A stretch of 64,000 bases of DNA from Halieaceae bacterium (lineage in GTDB: Bacteria > Pseudomonadota > Gammaproteobacteria > Pseudomonadales > Halieaceae), in NCBI GenBank assembly GCA_028280635.1, contig JANQLM010000063.1, forward strand, positions 62,001-126,000, written 5' to 3'. Below are positions 44,392-54,407 of this stretch, piece after piece. Within the stretch, counting starts at the first letter, position 1. Each line of letters starts with the position of its first letter. The notes under the pieces were generated by a model. It made no database searches and was not told where the DNA came from. It saw only the letters and a list, made by a program, of their open reading frames with translations. A program made the translations under genes and the position numbers.

Positions 44392-46182
44392 TCAGGCGAC
44401 TTCTTCTTCGCGGAACTGCAGCCTGGCCAGGCGCTGGTACAGAGGGTTGCTGGCCAGCAGGCTGCTGTGAGTGCCGGTGGCCACCAGCCTGCCCTGGTCC
44501 AGCACGGCAATGGTATCGGCCTGCAGGATGGTGCTGAGCCGGTGGGCGATGATCACCGTGGTGCGGCCCTGCATCAATTCTTCCAGGGCCTCCTGCACGT
44601 GGCGCTCGCTCTCGGCGTCCAGCGCGCTGGTGGCCTCGTCCAGCAACAGGATATCCGGGTCCGCCAACACCGCGCGGGCGATGGCAATGCGCTGCTTCTG
44701 GCCGCCCGAGAGGCGCACCCCCTGTTCCCCCAGGTGAGATTCATATTGCTGCGGTAGCGACTGAATAAAGTCGTGAGCGTGGGCGGCCCTGGCCGCGGCG
44801 ACGATCTGCTCGTGGCTGGCGTCGGGTTTGCCGTAGGCGATGTTATAGGCCACGTCGGCAGTGAACATGGCCGGCGCCTGGGGGACGACCGCGAGGTGTT
44901 CGCGCAGGGTGTCGGTGGTCATCTCCCTGAGGTCCACATCGCCGAGATAGATCGCGCCGGACTGCGGATCGTAGAAACGCTGCAATAGCTCAAACACCGT
45001 CGACTTGCCGGCGCCCGAGGGTCCCACCAGGGCCAGGCTCTTGCCGGGTTCCACCACCAGCGAGACGTCGTCCAGGGCCCGCTGCAGGGGTCGGCTGGGG
45101 TAGCTGAACTGCACTTCTTCCAGGCGCAGCTCGGCGCCGCTGGGTTCCCGCGCCTCGGCGGGCTCGATGATGAGGCTGGTTTCCGAGAGCAACTGTATCA
45201 GGCGATCAGTGGCCCCGGCGGCGCGCATCAGCTCGCCCCACACCTCGGAGATGGTGGCAAAGCCCATGCCCACCATAAAGGCATAGAACATGAAGGCCCC
45301 CAACTCGCCGCCGGTCATGGCGCCGCTGACCACGGCATTGCCGCCAGACCAGATCAGCCCCGACAGGCCGCCGAACACCATCAGGATCACCGCCGCGGTC
45401 AGCAGCGCCCGCTGGCGCACGCGGCGGCGGGCGATCAGGAACGCGCGCTCGGATTCCGCGGCGAAAGCCGCCCGCTCGGCGTTTTCCCGGGTGTAGCTCT
45501 GCACGGTCTTGATGTGCTGGATGATTTCGCCGGCATAGCTGCCCACGTGAGCAATGGAATCCTGGCTCGCTGACGAGAGTTTGCGCACCCTGCGGCCGTA
45601 CAACAGCAGGGGTAACAGCACTACCGGCACCGCCGACAGCACAATGAGTGTCAGTTTGACGCTGGTGACCAGCAGCATGATCACCGCGCCCACGGTCGTC
45701 AGGAAGGAGCGCAACGCCATCGACAGGGACGAGCCGATAATGGTCTGCAGCAGGGTGGTGTCGGTGGTCAGCCGCGACATGATCTCGCCGGAGCGGTTCT
45801 CGTCAAAGAAGCTGGGGTGCAGCGCCACCACATTGGCAAACACCGCCTCGCGTATATCCGCGCTGACCCGTTCCCCCAACCAGGACACCAGGTAGAAACG
45901 CGTGAAGGTGCCGATGGCCATCAGCACCGCCAGGCCCATGATCACGTAGACCGCATCTCCCAACTGTTCGGCGGAGCCGCTGGCCAGGCCCTGATCGATG
46001 AGGATGCGCAGGCCCTGGCCAATCGACAGGGTGACACCGGCGGTAAATACCAGGGCGATACCGGCCGCCACCAGGGTGCCGGTGTAGGGGCGCATGAAGC
46101 GGCCCAGTTGCAGCAGGCTGGACAGCCGCGCGCGGTTGGGCCTGGCGGTCTCGGAGGGGGTATCAGTGATGGCATCAGACAT
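44392..46182 (-). CDS. ABC transporter, fused permease and ATPase (exporter type)
   Basis: 596 residues. The N-terminal membrane domain has six helices (about residues 35-310). The ATPase domain has Walker A GPSGAGKST, the signature LSGGQKQRIAIARA, Walker B ILLLDEATSALD and the switch histidine in IIAHRLST. It resembles MsbA/LmrA-type half transporters that work as homodimers to export lipids or drugs. In many gammaproteobacteria this group (ABC exporter, PA-type) stands alone as here. The substrate is not indicated. Confidence 0.93.
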   Translation of the reverse strand: MSDAITDTPSETARPNRARLSSLLQLGRFMRPYTGTLVAAGIALVFTAGVTLSIGQGLRILIDQGLASGSAEQLGDAVYVIMGLAVLMAIGTFTRFYLVSWLGERVSADIREAVFANVVALHPSFFDENRSGEIMSRLTTDTTLLQTIIGSSLSMALRSFLTTVGAVIMLLVTSVKLTLIVLSAVPVVLLPLLLYGRRVRKLSSASQDSIAHVGSYAGEIIQHIKTVQSYTRENAERAAFAAESERAFLIARRRVRQRALLTAAVILMVFGGLSGLIWSGGNAVVSGAMTGGELGAFMFYAFMVGMGFATISEVWGELMRAAGATDRLIQLLSETSLIIEPAEAREPSGAELRLEEVQFSYPSRPLQRALDDVSLVVEPGKSLALVGPSGAGKSTVFELLQRFYDPQSGAIYLGDVDLREMTTDTLREHLAVVPQAPAMFTADVAYNIAYGKPDASHEQIVAAARAAHAHDFIQSLPQQYESHLGEQGVRLSGGQKQRIAIARAVLADPDILLLDEATSALDAESERHVQEALEELMQGRTTVIIAHRLSTILQADTIAVLDQGRLVATGTHSSLLASNPLYQRLARLQFREEEVA

Positions 46183-46308
46183 AGCCGGGCAAGCCTACCA
46201 GTTTTCCCGCGTTCCAGCGCGCGTTTGCCGTTATACCTCGTGACGATCAATGCTCTTGGTAGTGGGCATTTATGAAAGCCGCCTGTGAAGAGACCCTATA
46301 ATGCCCCC

Positions 46309-47430
46309 ATGACTGCGACACCCCGCTCCAGCCACTGGGAGCATGCCCGACTCTTTGTCGACGGCGAGGCCCTGTTCACGCGCATGCTGGAGGCGATTGC
46401 CGCTGCTCGTGAGAGCATCGACTTCGAGTACTACATCTTCCTGTACGACGCCCTGGGCGAACGTTTTGTGACGGCGCTGGGCGAGGCGGCCGCACGGGGT
46501 GTGAAGGTGCGGGTGATGGTGGACGGGGTGGGGTCCATGCAGGACCAGGAGCGCCTGGTGGAGGAACTCATCCAGCAGGGAGTGGAGGTGCGCGTGTACC
46601 ACCCGCTGCCCTGGTTCTTCACCAGCTACCGATGGACCCGCCGCGGCGGTATCGCGCTGCTGAAATTCCTGCGCCTGCTGTGGAATATGAACCGCCGCAA
46701 TCACCGCAAGCTGTGCATGGTGGACCGGCGCACTGCCTGGGTGGGCAGCTTCAATATCACCGCCGTGCACCTGTCGCGCGGCAATGGCGGGGAGGCCTGG
46801 CGTGATTACGCGGTGGAACTGCAGGGGCCGCGGGTGGAAACCCTGGCGGAGGGTTTTGACGACCTCTGGAAAGGTTACCGGAGCAGGCTGCGGCGCGGCT
46901 TTCCGGCGGGTTATCTCAGCAACCGGAGCCTGAAGGGGCGCCAGCTAAAGAACCGTTTTGTGGCGCACAGCGTGGTGAATGCCAGGCGGCGGGTGTGGCT
47001 GGTGAGCGCCTACTTCCTGCCCACCGCCGGCATGCGGCGGGCGCTGCTGGCGGCCTGCCGCAACGGCGCCGAGGTGCGGCTGCTGCTGCCGGAGCGCTCT
47101 GATGTTACGGTGTTTCCCGGCCTCAGCAGCCACTACTACCACGAACTGCTGAAAGCTGGGGCGCGCATCTTTCTCTATCGCCCGAGCGTGCTGCATGCGA
47201 AGGCCCTGCTGCTGGATGAGCTGCTGATTATCGGCAGCAGCAACTGGAACTACCGCAGCAGCCTGCACGACCTGGAACTGGACGTGGTGGTGCGTGATGC
47301 CGGTACACTGACGCAGATGGAACAGGTGATCGAGACAGACTGTGCCGACAGCCGGGAATTGATGTTGGGGGATACCCCGTCACCGGGCCTGCTGTCCTGG
47401 TTGTTGTACGGCGTGAGGTACTGGATGTGA
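46309..47430 (+). CDS. clsB: Cardiolipin synthase B-like phospholipase D protein
   Basis: About 373 residues from ATG 46309; a GTG at 46285 is also in frame and neither has a clear ribosome site. Two PLD motifs are complete: NHRKLCMVDRRTAWVGSFNI and HAKALLLDELLIIGSSNWNYRS. The N-terminal FEYYIFLYDALGERF matches ClsB. The enzyme joins phospholipids to make cardiolipin at the inner membrane. Its stop overlaps the GTG start of the YbhP-like gene (GTGA). In E. coli clsB (ybhO) also sits next to ybhP, which supports the name. Confidence 0.87.
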   Translation: MTATPRSSHWEHARLFVDGEALFTRMLEAIAAARESIDFEYYIFLYDALGERFVTALGEAAARGVKVRVMVDGVGSMQDQERLVEELIQQGVEVRVYHPLPWFFTSYRWTRRGGIALLKFLRLLWNMNRRNHRKLCMVDRRTAWVGSFNITAVHLSRGNGGEAWRDYAVELQGPRVETLAEGFDDLWKGYRSRLRRGFPAGYLSNRSLKGRQLKNRFVAHSVVNARRRVWLVSAYFLPTAGMRRALLAACRNGAEVRLLLPERSDVTVFPGLSSHYYHELLKAGARIFLYRPSVLHAKALLLDELLIIGSSNWNYRSSLHDLELDVVVRDAGTLTQMEQVIETDCADSRELMLGDTPSPGLLSWLLYGVRYWM

Positions 47431-48170
47431 CGGACTTCGGCCCCGATGTGCGCATCTGCTCATGGAATATTCACAAGGGCTTCGGGCCTGCCAACCGGCG
47501 CTTCAAGCTGGAGGACATGCGCGAGGCGATTCGCAGTGTGGACGCGGACATCTGCTTCCTGCAGGAGGTGGTGGGCCACCAGCTGGGCTACCACGGCGAG
47601 GCGCTGGAGGGTACCGAGAGCCAGTTTGAGTTTATGGCTGACAAGATCTGGAGCCACTACGCCTACGGCAAGAATGCCATTATCGAGGACGGCCACCATG
47701 GTAACGCCATTCTCAGCAAATTCCCTTTTGCCGAGTGGACCAATCACGACATCACGCGCTGGAGCTTCTCCAGCCGCGGGCTGCTGTTCGGCCACCTGGA
47801 GAATGACCTGGTGTTGGTCTGCGCCCACCTCGGCCTGATCGCCGCCGAGCGCCGCTACCAGGTGCAGCGCCTGCGCGAGCTGCTGGAGAGCGAATGCGAT
47901 CCGCATGTGCCGGTGATTGTGGCGGGGGATTTCAATGACTGGCACCTGAAGGTGGACCAGGTCATGCGCGAAGAGCTGGGTTTCCGGGAGGTGCACTCGG
48001 AATTGCAGGGGCAGCCGGCGCGTAGTTTCCCGGCGGCGTTGCCGATGCTGCGCATGGACCGGGTGTATTACCGGGGGCTGGAGCTGGAAGACGCGGGCCT
48101 GCTGCGGGGCGGGCTCTGGGGTCGGCTATCGGATCACGCCGCGCTTACGGCGCACTTTCGGCTTCGCTAG
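47427..48170 (+). CDS. ybhP: Endonuclease/exonuclease/phosphatase family protein (YbhP-like)
   Basis: 247 residues. It has the EEP fold: [65 protein letters not shown] and a final SDHAAL. Catalytic Asn, Glu, Asp and His are all present. The actual substrate (nucleic acid, lipid or sugar phosphate) is unknown. The start GTG overlaps the clsB stop by four bases, so the two are translationally coupled and probably share a role in lipid metabolism. Confidence 0.9.
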   Translation: MTDFGPDVRICSWNIHKGFGPANRRFKLEDMREAIRSVDADICFLQEVVGHQLGYHGEALEGTESQFEFMADKIWSHYAYGKNAIIEDGHHGNAILSKFPFAEWTNHDITRWSFSSRGLLFGHLENDLVLVCAHLGLIAAERRYQVQRLRELLESECDPHVPVIVAGDFNDWHLKVDQVMREELGFREVHSELQGQPARSFPAALPMLRMDRVYYRGLELEDAGLLRGGLWGRLSDHAALTAHFRLR

Positions 48171-48918
48171 CCTCGTCGCCCTCTTCCCTGGGGGTGATCA
48201 TACGGCCAAAAATGACACCGACTTCGAACAGGAACCACATGGGAATCGCCAGCAGCGACTGGGAGATCACGTCCGGCGGGGTCAGCAGCATGCCCAGCAC
48301 GAAACAGCCCACCACGATGTAGGGGCGCTTCTTCGCCAGGTCGTCAGCGGTGGTGAGACCCACCCGAATCATGATGACCGCCGCGATGGGAATCTCGAAG
48401 GCGACGCCGAAGGCGAAGAACAGCTTCAGCACGAAGTCCAGGTAGCTGCCGATATCGGTCATGATGGTGACATCGCCGGGCCCGACCGTGGTGAAGAAGC
48501 CGAAGATCAGCGGGAACACCACGAAGTAGGCGAAGGCCGCGCCCGCGTAAAACAGCAACACGCTGGAAATCAGCAGCGGTATCGCCAGCATTTTTTCATT
48601 CTTGTACATGCCCGGTGCCACGAAGCTCCACACCTGGAACAGCACGTAGGGAATGGCCACGTATAGCGACACCACCAGCGTCAGCTTGAAGGGCGTGAGG
48701 AAGGGCGAGGCCACCTGGGTGGCGATCATGCTGGAGCCTTCCGGCAACAGGGCGCGCAGCGGTTCCGAGACGAACAGGTAGATTTCGTTGGAGAACGCGA
48801 ACAGGCCGATAAACACCACCAGAATGGCGAGTACGCTCTTGAGCAGGCGGTCGCGCAGCTCGGAGAGATGCGAGATCAGCGGCATGGCCGCGTCGTCAGG
48901 TGGAATCTCGGTGCTCAT
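48145..48918 (-). CDS. tatC: Sec-independent protein translocase TatC
   Basis: 257 residues with six membrane helices. Family marks are [13 protein letters not shown] at the N-terminus, the [14 protein letters not shown] segment, and [18 protein letters not shown]. TatC binds the twin-arginine signal of folded exported proteins. Its ATG overlaps the tatB stop (ATGA), so it is the last gene of the tatABC operon. The 3' end overlaps the end of the convergent ybhP gene by 26 bases. Confidence 0.97.
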   Translation of the reverse strand: MSTEIPPDDAAMPLISHLSELRDRLLKSVLAILVVFIGLFAFSNEIYLFVSEPLRALLPEGSSMIATQVASPFLTPFKLTLVVSLYVAIPYVLFQVWSFVAPGMYKNEKMLAIPLLISSVLLFYAGAAFAYFVVFPLIFGFFTTVGPGDVTIMTDIGSYLDFVLKLFFAFGVAFEIPIAAVIMIRVGLTTADDLAKKRPYIVVGCFVLGMLLTPPDVISQSLLAIPMWFLFEVGVIFGRMITPREEGDEASEAESAP

Positions 48919-49523
48919 GGCTGGGCAGCCGGTTTGTCGGCGTCGGGCTCGGCGGCAGTGGGCGGCTCAACGGCGGGAGGTTCACCGTCGGCTGGGTCAG
49001 TGGCCGCCGGCTCCCGGCTGGCTTTGGCCTGCGCCGCCGCGGATTCCTGTTCCGTTGCTGGATCGGTTGCGGCCTGGGGCTCTGGTTCGACGGAGGGCTC
49101 TTTCCTGGCTGAGGGTTCTTCCTTGGCTGAAGGCTCTTGTTCGGCTGAGGGCTCTTCCCCGGCTGAAGGCTCTTCCTCTTTGGATAGCTCTCGACGCGGC
49201 GTGGTGTCCGGCGTCTGGTAGGGTTGGTCGATCGGGTAGCCGTCCTTGCCGAGTTTGACGCCGCTGCCAGTGCCCAGCTCCTTGCGCACGGTCTTCTCGA
49301 CCTGCTTTAGCTCTTCCATAATGCCCTGGTTGTGCAGGTCCTGGCGGAACTCGTCGGCCTGCAGCTCGCGCTCGATCTCAGCGCGGATGCCGGCAAAGCT
49401 GCGGCGGATCTTGTTGACGTACGCCATGACGGTGCGGATCGCACCGGGCAGCCGCTCGGGGCCCAGCACCAGCAGGCCCACGATGCTGACGATGATCAGC
49501 TCCAGGAAACCGATATCAAACAT
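48915..49523 (-). CDS. tatB: Sec-independent protein translocase TatB, with long repetitive tail
   Basis: 202 residues. The N-terminal [25 protein letters not shown] gives the membrane anchor, hinge and amphipathic helix of TatB (here quoted across two segments: helix to about residue 20, then [10 protein letters not shown]). Residues from about 110 to 202 are a low-complexity acidic tail rich in Glu, Pro, Ser and Ala, with a six-residue repeat EPSAxE. This is longer than most TatB proteins (about 90-170 residues). It sits between tatA and tatC and overlaps tatC. Confidence 0.95.
   Translation of the reverse strand: MFDIGFLELIIVSIVGLLVLGPERLPGAIRTVMAYVNKIRRSFAGIRAEIERELQADEFRQDLHNQGIMEELKQVEKTVRKELGTGSGVKLGKDGYPIDQPYQTPDTTPRRELSKEEEPSAGEEPSAEQEPSAKEEPSARKEPSVEPEPQAATDPATEQESAAAQAKASREPAATDPADGEPPAVEPPTAAEPDADKPAAQP
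49091..49178 (-). repeat. 18-bp tandem repeat within tatB
   Basis: Four in-register 18-base units (49107-49124, 49125-49142, 49143-49160, 49161-49178), plus a shortened one before them, each close to GGCTGAAGGCTCTTCCTT on the plus strand. They encode the EPSAxE hexapeptide in the TatB tail. Their number may vary between strains. Confidence 0.8.
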
Positions 49524-49545
49524 GGCTCAGGCAACCGCGCAGGCG

Positions 49546-49782
49546 TTACTTGCTTTCGCCTTCCTTCAACTGTGCGGTGTCGGCCGTGGCATCGTCGCCG
49601 TCTTTCGCCTCGGCGTCATCCTTCTCGGCTTTTTCCTCGTCGGCGCTCACCGAGCTGCGAAAGCCCTTGATCGCCGCGCCCAGGTCGCTGCCCAGGCCGC
49701 GCAGGCGCTTCGTGCCGAACAGCATCATCACGATCAACAGGATGATCAGAAGTTGCCAAACGCTGATTCCACCAATACCCAT
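49546..49782 (-). CDS. tatA: Sec-independent protein translocase TatA
   Basis: 78 residues. One N-terminal membrane helix ([19 protein letters not shown]), the [20 protein letters not shown] hinge and amphipathic helix, then an acidic tail ([13 protein letters not shown]). TatA oligomers form the pore through which folded proteins pass. It is the first gene of tatABC and lies 28 bases after hisE on the same strand, as in Pseudomonas. Confidence 0.97.
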   Translation of the reverse strand: MGIGGISVWQLLIILLIVMMLFGTKRLRGLGSDLGAAIKGFRSSVSADEEKAEKDDAEAKDGDDATADTAQLKEGESK

Positions 49783-49810
49783 GGTTCTTCCTCCTCGTTA
49801 CCGGCCCGTG

Positions 49811-50146
49811 TTATTCCGGGCCCTGCCGCGCTGCTTTCTCAGCGAGGCCTGATAGTCCAAAACGGTTCGACAGCTCGTCCAGTACGGCCTGGCTGTCGCT
49901 ACCCAGGTGCGAGAGCATAACGAGACAGTGAAACCACAAATCCGCGGTCTCCTTCACGAGATGCTCGGTGGATGTCTCGTTGCCGCAATCCTTGGCAGCC
50001 AGGATGGTCTCCACGCACTCTTCACCGACCTTCTCCAGGATCTTGTTAAGACCCTTCGCCTGTAGCTGCGCAACATAGGACGCATCCGGGTCTGCCGATC
50101 GGCGCTGCGCGATTATCAGGTCCAATTGTTGCAATATTTCGTTCAT
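49811..50146 (-). CDS. hisE: Phosphoribosyl-ATP pyrophosphatase
   Basis: 111 residues, the stand-alone form. It has the MazG-like all-alpha motif: [13 protein letters not shown], then [17 protein letters not shown], carrying the acidic metal-binding residues. It performs the second step of histidine synthesis, removing pyrophosphate from PR-ATP. It follows hisI by 36 bases and precedes tatA. Confidence 0.95.
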   Translation of the reverse strand: MNEILQQLDLIIAQRRSADPDASYVAQLQAKGLNKILEKVGEECVETILAAKDCGNETSTEHLVKETADLWFHCLVMLSHLGSDSQAVLDELSNRFGLSGLAEKAARQGPE

Positions 50147-50182
50147 GAAAAGCGGTTTACGGCGTCACTTTCTGCGCCGTCC

Positions 50183-50599
50183 TCAGTAAATGTCCGCGGG
50201 ATCCTTCAGCACCGGCTCACAAACCGACCACTCGCCGTCTTCAAAACGGTACATAAAGCAGTGTTTGCGTCCCGTATGACAGGCGATGCCGCCGACTTGC
50301 TCAACCTTCATCAACACGGTGTCGCCGTCACAATCCAGTCGTATTTCCTTGAGGTTCTGCACGTGGCCCGAGCTTTCGCCCTTGCGCCACAGTGCGCCAC
50401 GGGACCGCGACCAGTACACGGCGCGGCCCTCCTTGAGCGTGCTGGCAAGGGCCTCGCGGTTCATCCAGGCCATCATCAGGATATCGCCGCCGTCGGCGTC
50501 CTGGGCAATGGCCGGCACCAGGCCCTGGTCATTCCAGCTCACCTGGCCCAGCACAGTATCGATATCCATCTTGGCAGCTTCGGTTGTCATGGCGGGCAT
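50183..50599 (-). CDS. hisI: Phosphoribosyl-AMP cyclohydrolase
   Basis: 138 residues. It has [33 protein letters not shown], the magnesium site [12 protein letters not shown], and zinc cysteines in [12 protein letters not shown]. It opens the purine ring in the third step of histidine synthesis. It is adjacent to hisE as separate genes rather than the fused HisIE of enterics. It lies 27 bases after ubiB on the same strand. Confidence 0.96.
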   Translation of the reverse strand: MPAMTTEAAKMDIDTVLGQVSWNDQGLVPAIAQDADGGDILMMAWMNREALASTLKEGRAVYWSRSRGALWRKGESSGHVQNLKEIRLDCDGDTVLMKVEQVGGIACHTGRKHCFMYRFEDGEWSVCEPVLKDPADIY

Positions 50600-50626
50600 T
50601 ATCTCACAGGCGCAGGCCCGTACGGC

Positions 50627-52273
50627 TCAGACCCTTGGGCGGGGCCACAGCAACAACAGGCCCATGCCGACCAGGGCCCAACTCAGCAGCGGCCATTGGC
50701 TCAGTTGGCCCAGGCCCTCCGGTACCGCCGTTGCAGCAGCGCCGCCAAACAGCAGCAGGGCGACTACCCCTCTTTTACGGCGCCCGTCTTCCTGCTGGAT
50801 TTGCCGCTGCAGGGCATCCAGGCGCTGGCGTTGGTAGCGGGCCTGGTTGTCCAGTTCGCGGGTCTGCTGCAGGCTCTCGAACACCGCCTCGGGTAGCTGC
50901 GGCAGTTGTTCCAGCCAACCGGGTGCCTGCTTGCGCAACCGGTCGAGCATGGCCTGGGGAGAGTAGCGCTCCTGGATCCAGCGCTCCAGGTAGGGTTGGG
51001 CGGTGGTCCACAGGTCCAGCTCCGGGTAGAGCTGGCGACCCAGGCCCTCGATATTGAGCAGGGTTTTCTGCAGCAGCACGAGGGAAGGCTGCACTTCCAT
51101 ATTGAAGCGGCGGGCAGTCTGGAACAGGTAGATCAGCAACTGGCCGAAGGAGATCTCGGCCAGCGGCTTTTCGAACACCGGTTCGCACACGGCGCGCATG
51201 GCGGATTCAAAGTCCTGTACCCGGGTACCCGGTGGCACCCAGCCGCACTCCACGTGCAGCTCCGCACACTCGCGGTAGTCGCGGCGGAAGATGGCCAGCA
51301 GGTTGCGGGCCAGGTAGTACTGGTCAAAATCCGACAGGCTGCCGATGATGGCGCAGTCCACCGCGATATAGGTGGGGTCCCGGGGGTTGCTGATATCGAC
51401 AAAGATATTGCCGGGGTGCATATCGGCGTGGAAGAAGCTGTCGCGGAACACCTGGGTGAAGAAGATCTCCACACCGCGTTCGGCCAGCAGCTTGAGGTCG
51501 GTGCCGGCGGCCTCCAGGGCGGCGATGTCGGTGACCGGCACGCCATGGATACGCTCCATTACGTAGACGTCGCGGCGGGTGTAGTCCCAGTGCACCTCCG
51601 GCACATAGCACAGTGGGCTGCCCTCGAAATTGCGGCGCAGCTGGGAGGCGTTGGCGGCTTCCCGCTGCAGGTCCAGCTCGTCGAGGATGGTGATCTCGTA
51701 GTCGCTCACCACTTCCACCGGGCGCAGCCGACGGCCGTCACTGGAGAAACGTCGCAGCAGCCGCGCCAGCACAAACATCAGGGCAATGTCCTGGCGGATG
51801 GTGGGCTCGATGCCGGGGCGAATGACTTTCACCACCACCGCCTCGCCGGAGTGCAGGGTGGCGGTGTGCACCTGGGCCACCGAGGCGGAGGCCAGCGGTA
51901 TGGGGTCGAACTCGGCGAACAGTTCGCTGATCGGCGCCTTCAGGCTGGTCTCAATGATGCGCTGGGCCTGCTCAGTGGAGAAGGGCGGCACATCGTCCTG
52001 CAGCCGCGCCAGTTCGTCGGCGATGTCCTCCGGCAGCAGGTCGCGGCGGGTAGAGAGCATCTGCCCGAACTTGATGAACACCGGCCCCAGGTCCTCCAGC
52101 GCCAGCCGCAGACGCTCGCCGCGGCTGCGCTGGCTGGCGCCAAACAGGCGCCAGGGACCCAGCGCCAGCAGCGCCCGGTAGCGCAGCGGCAGGCGCTCGC
52201 CGTCGATGAACTCGTCGAGCCGGTAGCGGCTGACGACTGAGACGATCTTCAGGAAACGGGTGATGCGGGACAC
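50627..52273 (-). CDS. ubiB: Ubiquinone biosynthesis regulatory kinase-like protein UbiB
   Basis: 548 residues. The UbiB/ADCK features are present: the KxGQ motif in [50 protein letters not shown] and the DFG-like AVDCAIIG. Two C-terminal membrane helices follow. It supports coenzyme Q synthesis as an atypical ATPase/kinase. GTG 52273 is chosen because GGAGG lies nine bases upstream, [10 protein letters not shown] aligns with the family start, and it begins one base after the ubiJ stop. Confidence 0.95.
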   Translation of the reverse strand: MSRITRFLKIVSVVSRYRLDEFIDGERLPLRYRALLALGPWRLFGASQRSRGERLRLALEDLGPVFIKFGQMLSTRRDLLPEDIADELARLQDDVPPFSTEQAQRIIETSLKAPISELFAEFDPIPLASASVAQVHTATLHSGEAVVVKVIRPGIEPTIRQDIALMFVLARLLRRFSSDGRRLRPVEVVSDYEITILDELDLQREAANASQLRRNFEGSPLCYVPEVHWDYTRRDVYVMERIHGVPVTDIAALEAAGTDLKLLAERGVEIFFTQVFRDSFFHADMHPGNIFVDISNPRDPTYIAVDCAIIGSLSDFDQYYLARNLLAIFRRDYRECAELHVECGWVPPGTRVQDFESAMRAVCEPVFEKPLAEISFGQLLIYLFQTARRFNMEVQPSLVLLQKTLLNIEGLGRQLYPELDLWTTAQPYLERWIQERYSPQAMLDRLRKQAPGWLEQLPQLPEAVFESLQQTRELDNQARYQRQRLDALQRQIQQEDGRRKRGVVALLLFGGAAATAVPEGLGQLSQWPLLSWALVGMGLLLLWPRPRV

Positions 52274-52274
52274 G

Positions 52275-52916
52275 TCAGCCTGCCTCCGCCCGGCTTTTAG
52301 CCAGCTTGCTGCTGAGCCGTGCGATGCGCGCCGCCAGGCGGTCGACACGCTGGCCCAGCTTGTCGACATCGTCGTAGAAATCTTCCACTTCCGCCCGGGG
52401 CGGGGCCAGCCGCGCTTCCTCGTGGATAAACTCCTCGAGCTGGCGCAGCACGCTGTCGCCGGCCTGGCGGCCCCAGCTGAACAGGCCGCGCAGGCCCTCG
52501 GCGAGCTGGTGTCCAGCCACATCGCCCAGGGCCTTGACCAGCGGCGCCTCCCAATCGAGATCCAGGCGGGCCAGGATGCGCTGCAATTCCATCAGCGGTG
52601 CGCTGTCGCCATCCAGTTCGATATTGCCGTTGATCAACGCCGCCGCCGGGTCGCCGGCGGTGGCAAGATCGGCAAAGTCTCCGGCGGTGCCGCGAATTGC
52701 GGTAGTGACCTCGCCGTCGTGAAAGCCCTTGAGCTGCACCTGGCCGGCCAGCGGCAGCAGGTAGAAATCCGCTGTTGGTTGGGTGCACTGCAGGCGGAAC
52801 ACCTTGCCTTCCAGCTCACCCAACTGTTGCGCTGTGAGCTTGTCCAGGGTCAGGGCCCGGTTGATGGCGGCCTCGAGGGCGCCAACGCCGGCAGTGTGCA
52901 GGGCTGGGTCTACCAT
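52275..52916 (-). CDS. ubiJ: Ubiquinone biosynthesis accessory factor UbiJ
   Basis: 213 residues. An SCP2-type lipid-binding domain occupies the N-terminal half ([40 protein letters not shown]), with a C-terminal coiled coil ([23 protein letters not shown]). UbiJ holds the lipid intermediates within the Ubi complex. ATG 52916 ([10 protein letters not shown]) is chosen as the family-like start. It sits between ubiE and ubiB, the standard order. Confidence 0.93.
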   Translation of the reverse strand: MVDPALHTAGVGALEAAINRALTLDKLTAQQLGELEGKVFRLQCTQPTADFYLLPLAGQVQLKGFHDGEVTTAIRGTAGDFADLATAGDPAAALINGNIELDGDSAPLMELQRILARLDLDWEAPLVKALGDVAGHQLAEGLRGLFSWGRQAGDSVLRQLEEFIHEEARLAPPRAEVEDFYDDVDKLGQRVDRLAARIARLSSKLAKSRAEAG

Positions 52917-52929
52917 GGGATCGGCCCGC

Positions 52930-53679
52930 TCAGGGCTTGAACCCCCGGTGCAGCGCAACGATGCCACCGGTCATGTTGTAAAACTCACAGCGGGCAAAGC
53001 CCGCCTCTTCCATCATACCCTTGAGGGTCTCCTGGTCCGGATGCATGCGGATGGATTCCGCCAGATAGCGGTAGCTGTCGCTGTCACCGGCCACCAGCCG
53101 GCCCAGGGTCGGCAGCACATTGAAGGAATAAGTGTCGTAGGCGCGGCTCAGCAGCGGGTTGTCGGGCTTGGAAAACTCCAGGATCAGCAGCCGGCCACCG
53201 GGCTTCAACACCCGCAGCATGGACTCCAGCGCTTGTTCCTTGTGGGTCACGTTGCGCAGGCCGAAGGCAATGCTGATGACATCGAAATGCTCGTCGGGGA
53301 AGGGCAGGGCCTCGGCGTCCGCCTGCACGTACTCGACATTGGCGGCGTAGCCGCGGTTGAGCAGCTTGTCGCGCCCCACCCGCAGCATGGAGTCGTTGAT
53401 ATCCGCCAGCACCACCTCGCCGTCGCTGCCCACCAGGTCGGAGAACTTCATCGCCAGATCGCCGGTGCCACCGGCGATATCCAGCACCCGCTGGCCGGGG
53501 CGCACCGCGCTGACTTCGATCGTAAAGCGCTTCCAGACCCGGTGGATGCCGCCGGACATCAGATCGTTCATCAGGTCATAGCGGCCGGCCACGGAATCGA
53601 ACACGCCGGCCACCAGGCCCGCCTTGTCCTGCTCGTCGACCTGCTGGTAGCCGAAATGGGTTTTCTCGGACTCGCTCAT
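52930..53679 (-). CDS. ubiE: Ubiquinone/menaquinone methyltransferase UbiE
   Basis: 249 residues. It shows [10 protein letters not shown]-type N-terminus ([15 protein letters not shown]), [13 protein letters not shown], the SAM motif [13 protein letters not shown], and [27 protein letters not shown]. It does the C-methylation step of quinone synthesis. It is the first gene of the ubiE-ubiJ-ubiB-hisI-hisE-tatABC run. A 22-bp inverted repeat lies about 115 bases upstream. Confidence 0.97.
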   Translation of the reverse strand: MSESEKTHFGYQQVDEQDKAGLVAGVFDSVAGRYDLMNDLMSGGIHRVWKRFTIEVSAVRPGQRVLDIAGGTGDLAMKFSDLVGSDGEVVLADINDSMLRVGRDKLLNRGYAANVEYVQADAEALPFPDEHFDVISIAFGLRNVTHKEQALESMLRVLKPGGRLLILEFSKPDNPLLSRAYDTYSFNVLPTLGRLVAGDSDSYRYLAESIRMHPDQETLKGMMEEAGFARCEFYNMTGGIVALHRGFKP

Positions 53680-54023
53680 TGTTCCCGCTCGCGCTGCTTA
53701 GCCCTTCATTGTACCGCGATGGCGTGCCCGCCTTCAGCGCTAATTTGCCCCCACTCTCTCATCGATCGCTATTGCTCCGTAGTACGGGCGCGAACTGGGT
53801 AGATGCCTCCACGGACACGCTAAAAGCATGACGTCCCTGTCTCGCTCGGGAACGGCCGTCCTGGCCGTTCACGGTCCGTGGAGGCATCTACCCAGCTCAC
53901 ACCCTCCAGCAGCGCGAGGTTCAGGCACGCCGCGTTCGAAGCAGGGAGTTATGAATCTTCAGCTATCGAGCGCGTGTGGTCCCGGGTGCCGCACGCGCGG
54001 CCCTAGTGGCACGTTAAAAGCAG
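53680..54023. other. 344-base intergenic stretch holding a long inverted repeat
   Basis: Separates ubiE from the DUF971 gene. In Pseudomonas the pha polyhydroxyalkanoate genes lie at this point; here no gene is seen. The stretch is dominated by the inverted repeat at 53795-53895, and must also hold the ubiE promoter, which I could not place. Confidence 0.6.
53795..53895. repeat. Perfect 22-bp inverted repeat with nested hairpin
   Basis: The 22 bases at 53795-53816 (starting CTGGGTAGATGCC) are the exact reverse complement of 53874-53895 (ending GGCATCTACCCAG), with 57 bases between. Inside, AACGGCC (53851-53857) pairs with GGCCGTT (53863-53869). The whole could fold as one cruciform or RNA hairpin. 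It may be a miniature mobile element or a terminator-like structure. Confidence 0.85.
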
Positions 54024-54398
54024 TCAGGGTTCGAAGTGGAGAACCTGGGCGTCGGGGTCGCGGGTGGCGCCGGCGTCGTGGAGGCGGTCGAGGTAGATCT
54101 GCCAGAGGCGTTCCTGGTTCTCGGCGAGTTCGCGTAGGTAGTCCCAGCTGTAGATGCCGCTGTCGTGGCCGTCGTCGAAGATGAGCTGCAGGGCGTAGTG
54201 GCCGACCGGCTTGATGTCGGTGATGGCGACGTGCTTCTTGCCGACCTGCAGCACTTCCTGGCCAGGGCCATGGCCTTTCACCTCCGCAGAGGGAGAGTGC
54301 ACCCGCAGGAACTCACAGGACAGGCGGTAGCTTGCGTCCTCGTAGCCAAGTTCCAGCTCGCGGGATTTTTGGTGCAGGTGAATCTTGCTGGGGGTCAT
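54024..54398 (-). CDS. DUF971 protein (gamma-butyrobetaine hydroxylase-like N-terminal domain)
   Basis: 124 residues. The DUF971 pattern is clear: IHLHQKSRELELGYEDASYRL in two strands, SCEFLRVHSPSAEVKGHG, VAITDIKPVGHYALQLIFDDGHDSGIYSW and the LRELAE helix. The family is probably linked to iron-sulfur or metal handling; its role is unproven. ATG 54398 is chosen because AGG lies eight bases before it; the GTG at 54404 is too close to that site. It follows hslU by nine bases, as in Pseudomonas. Confidence 0.9.
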   Translation of the reverse strand: MTPSKIHLHQKSRELELGYEDASYRLSCEFLRVHSPSAEVKGHGPGQEVLQVGKKHVAITDIKPVGHYALQLIFDDGHDSGIYSWDYLRELAENQERLWQIYLDRLHDAGATRDPDAQVLHFEP

Positions 54399-54407
54399 GG
54401 TCACAGC

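Noticed and set aside
46298-46303. TATAAT as a -10 box for clsB
   Set aside because: It lies only five bases before the ATG and no matching -35 element is seen at the proper distance.
50906-52240. A 444-codon plus-strand frame over ubiB
   Set aside because: Antisense of a clear UbiB gene, with no motif or ribosome site.
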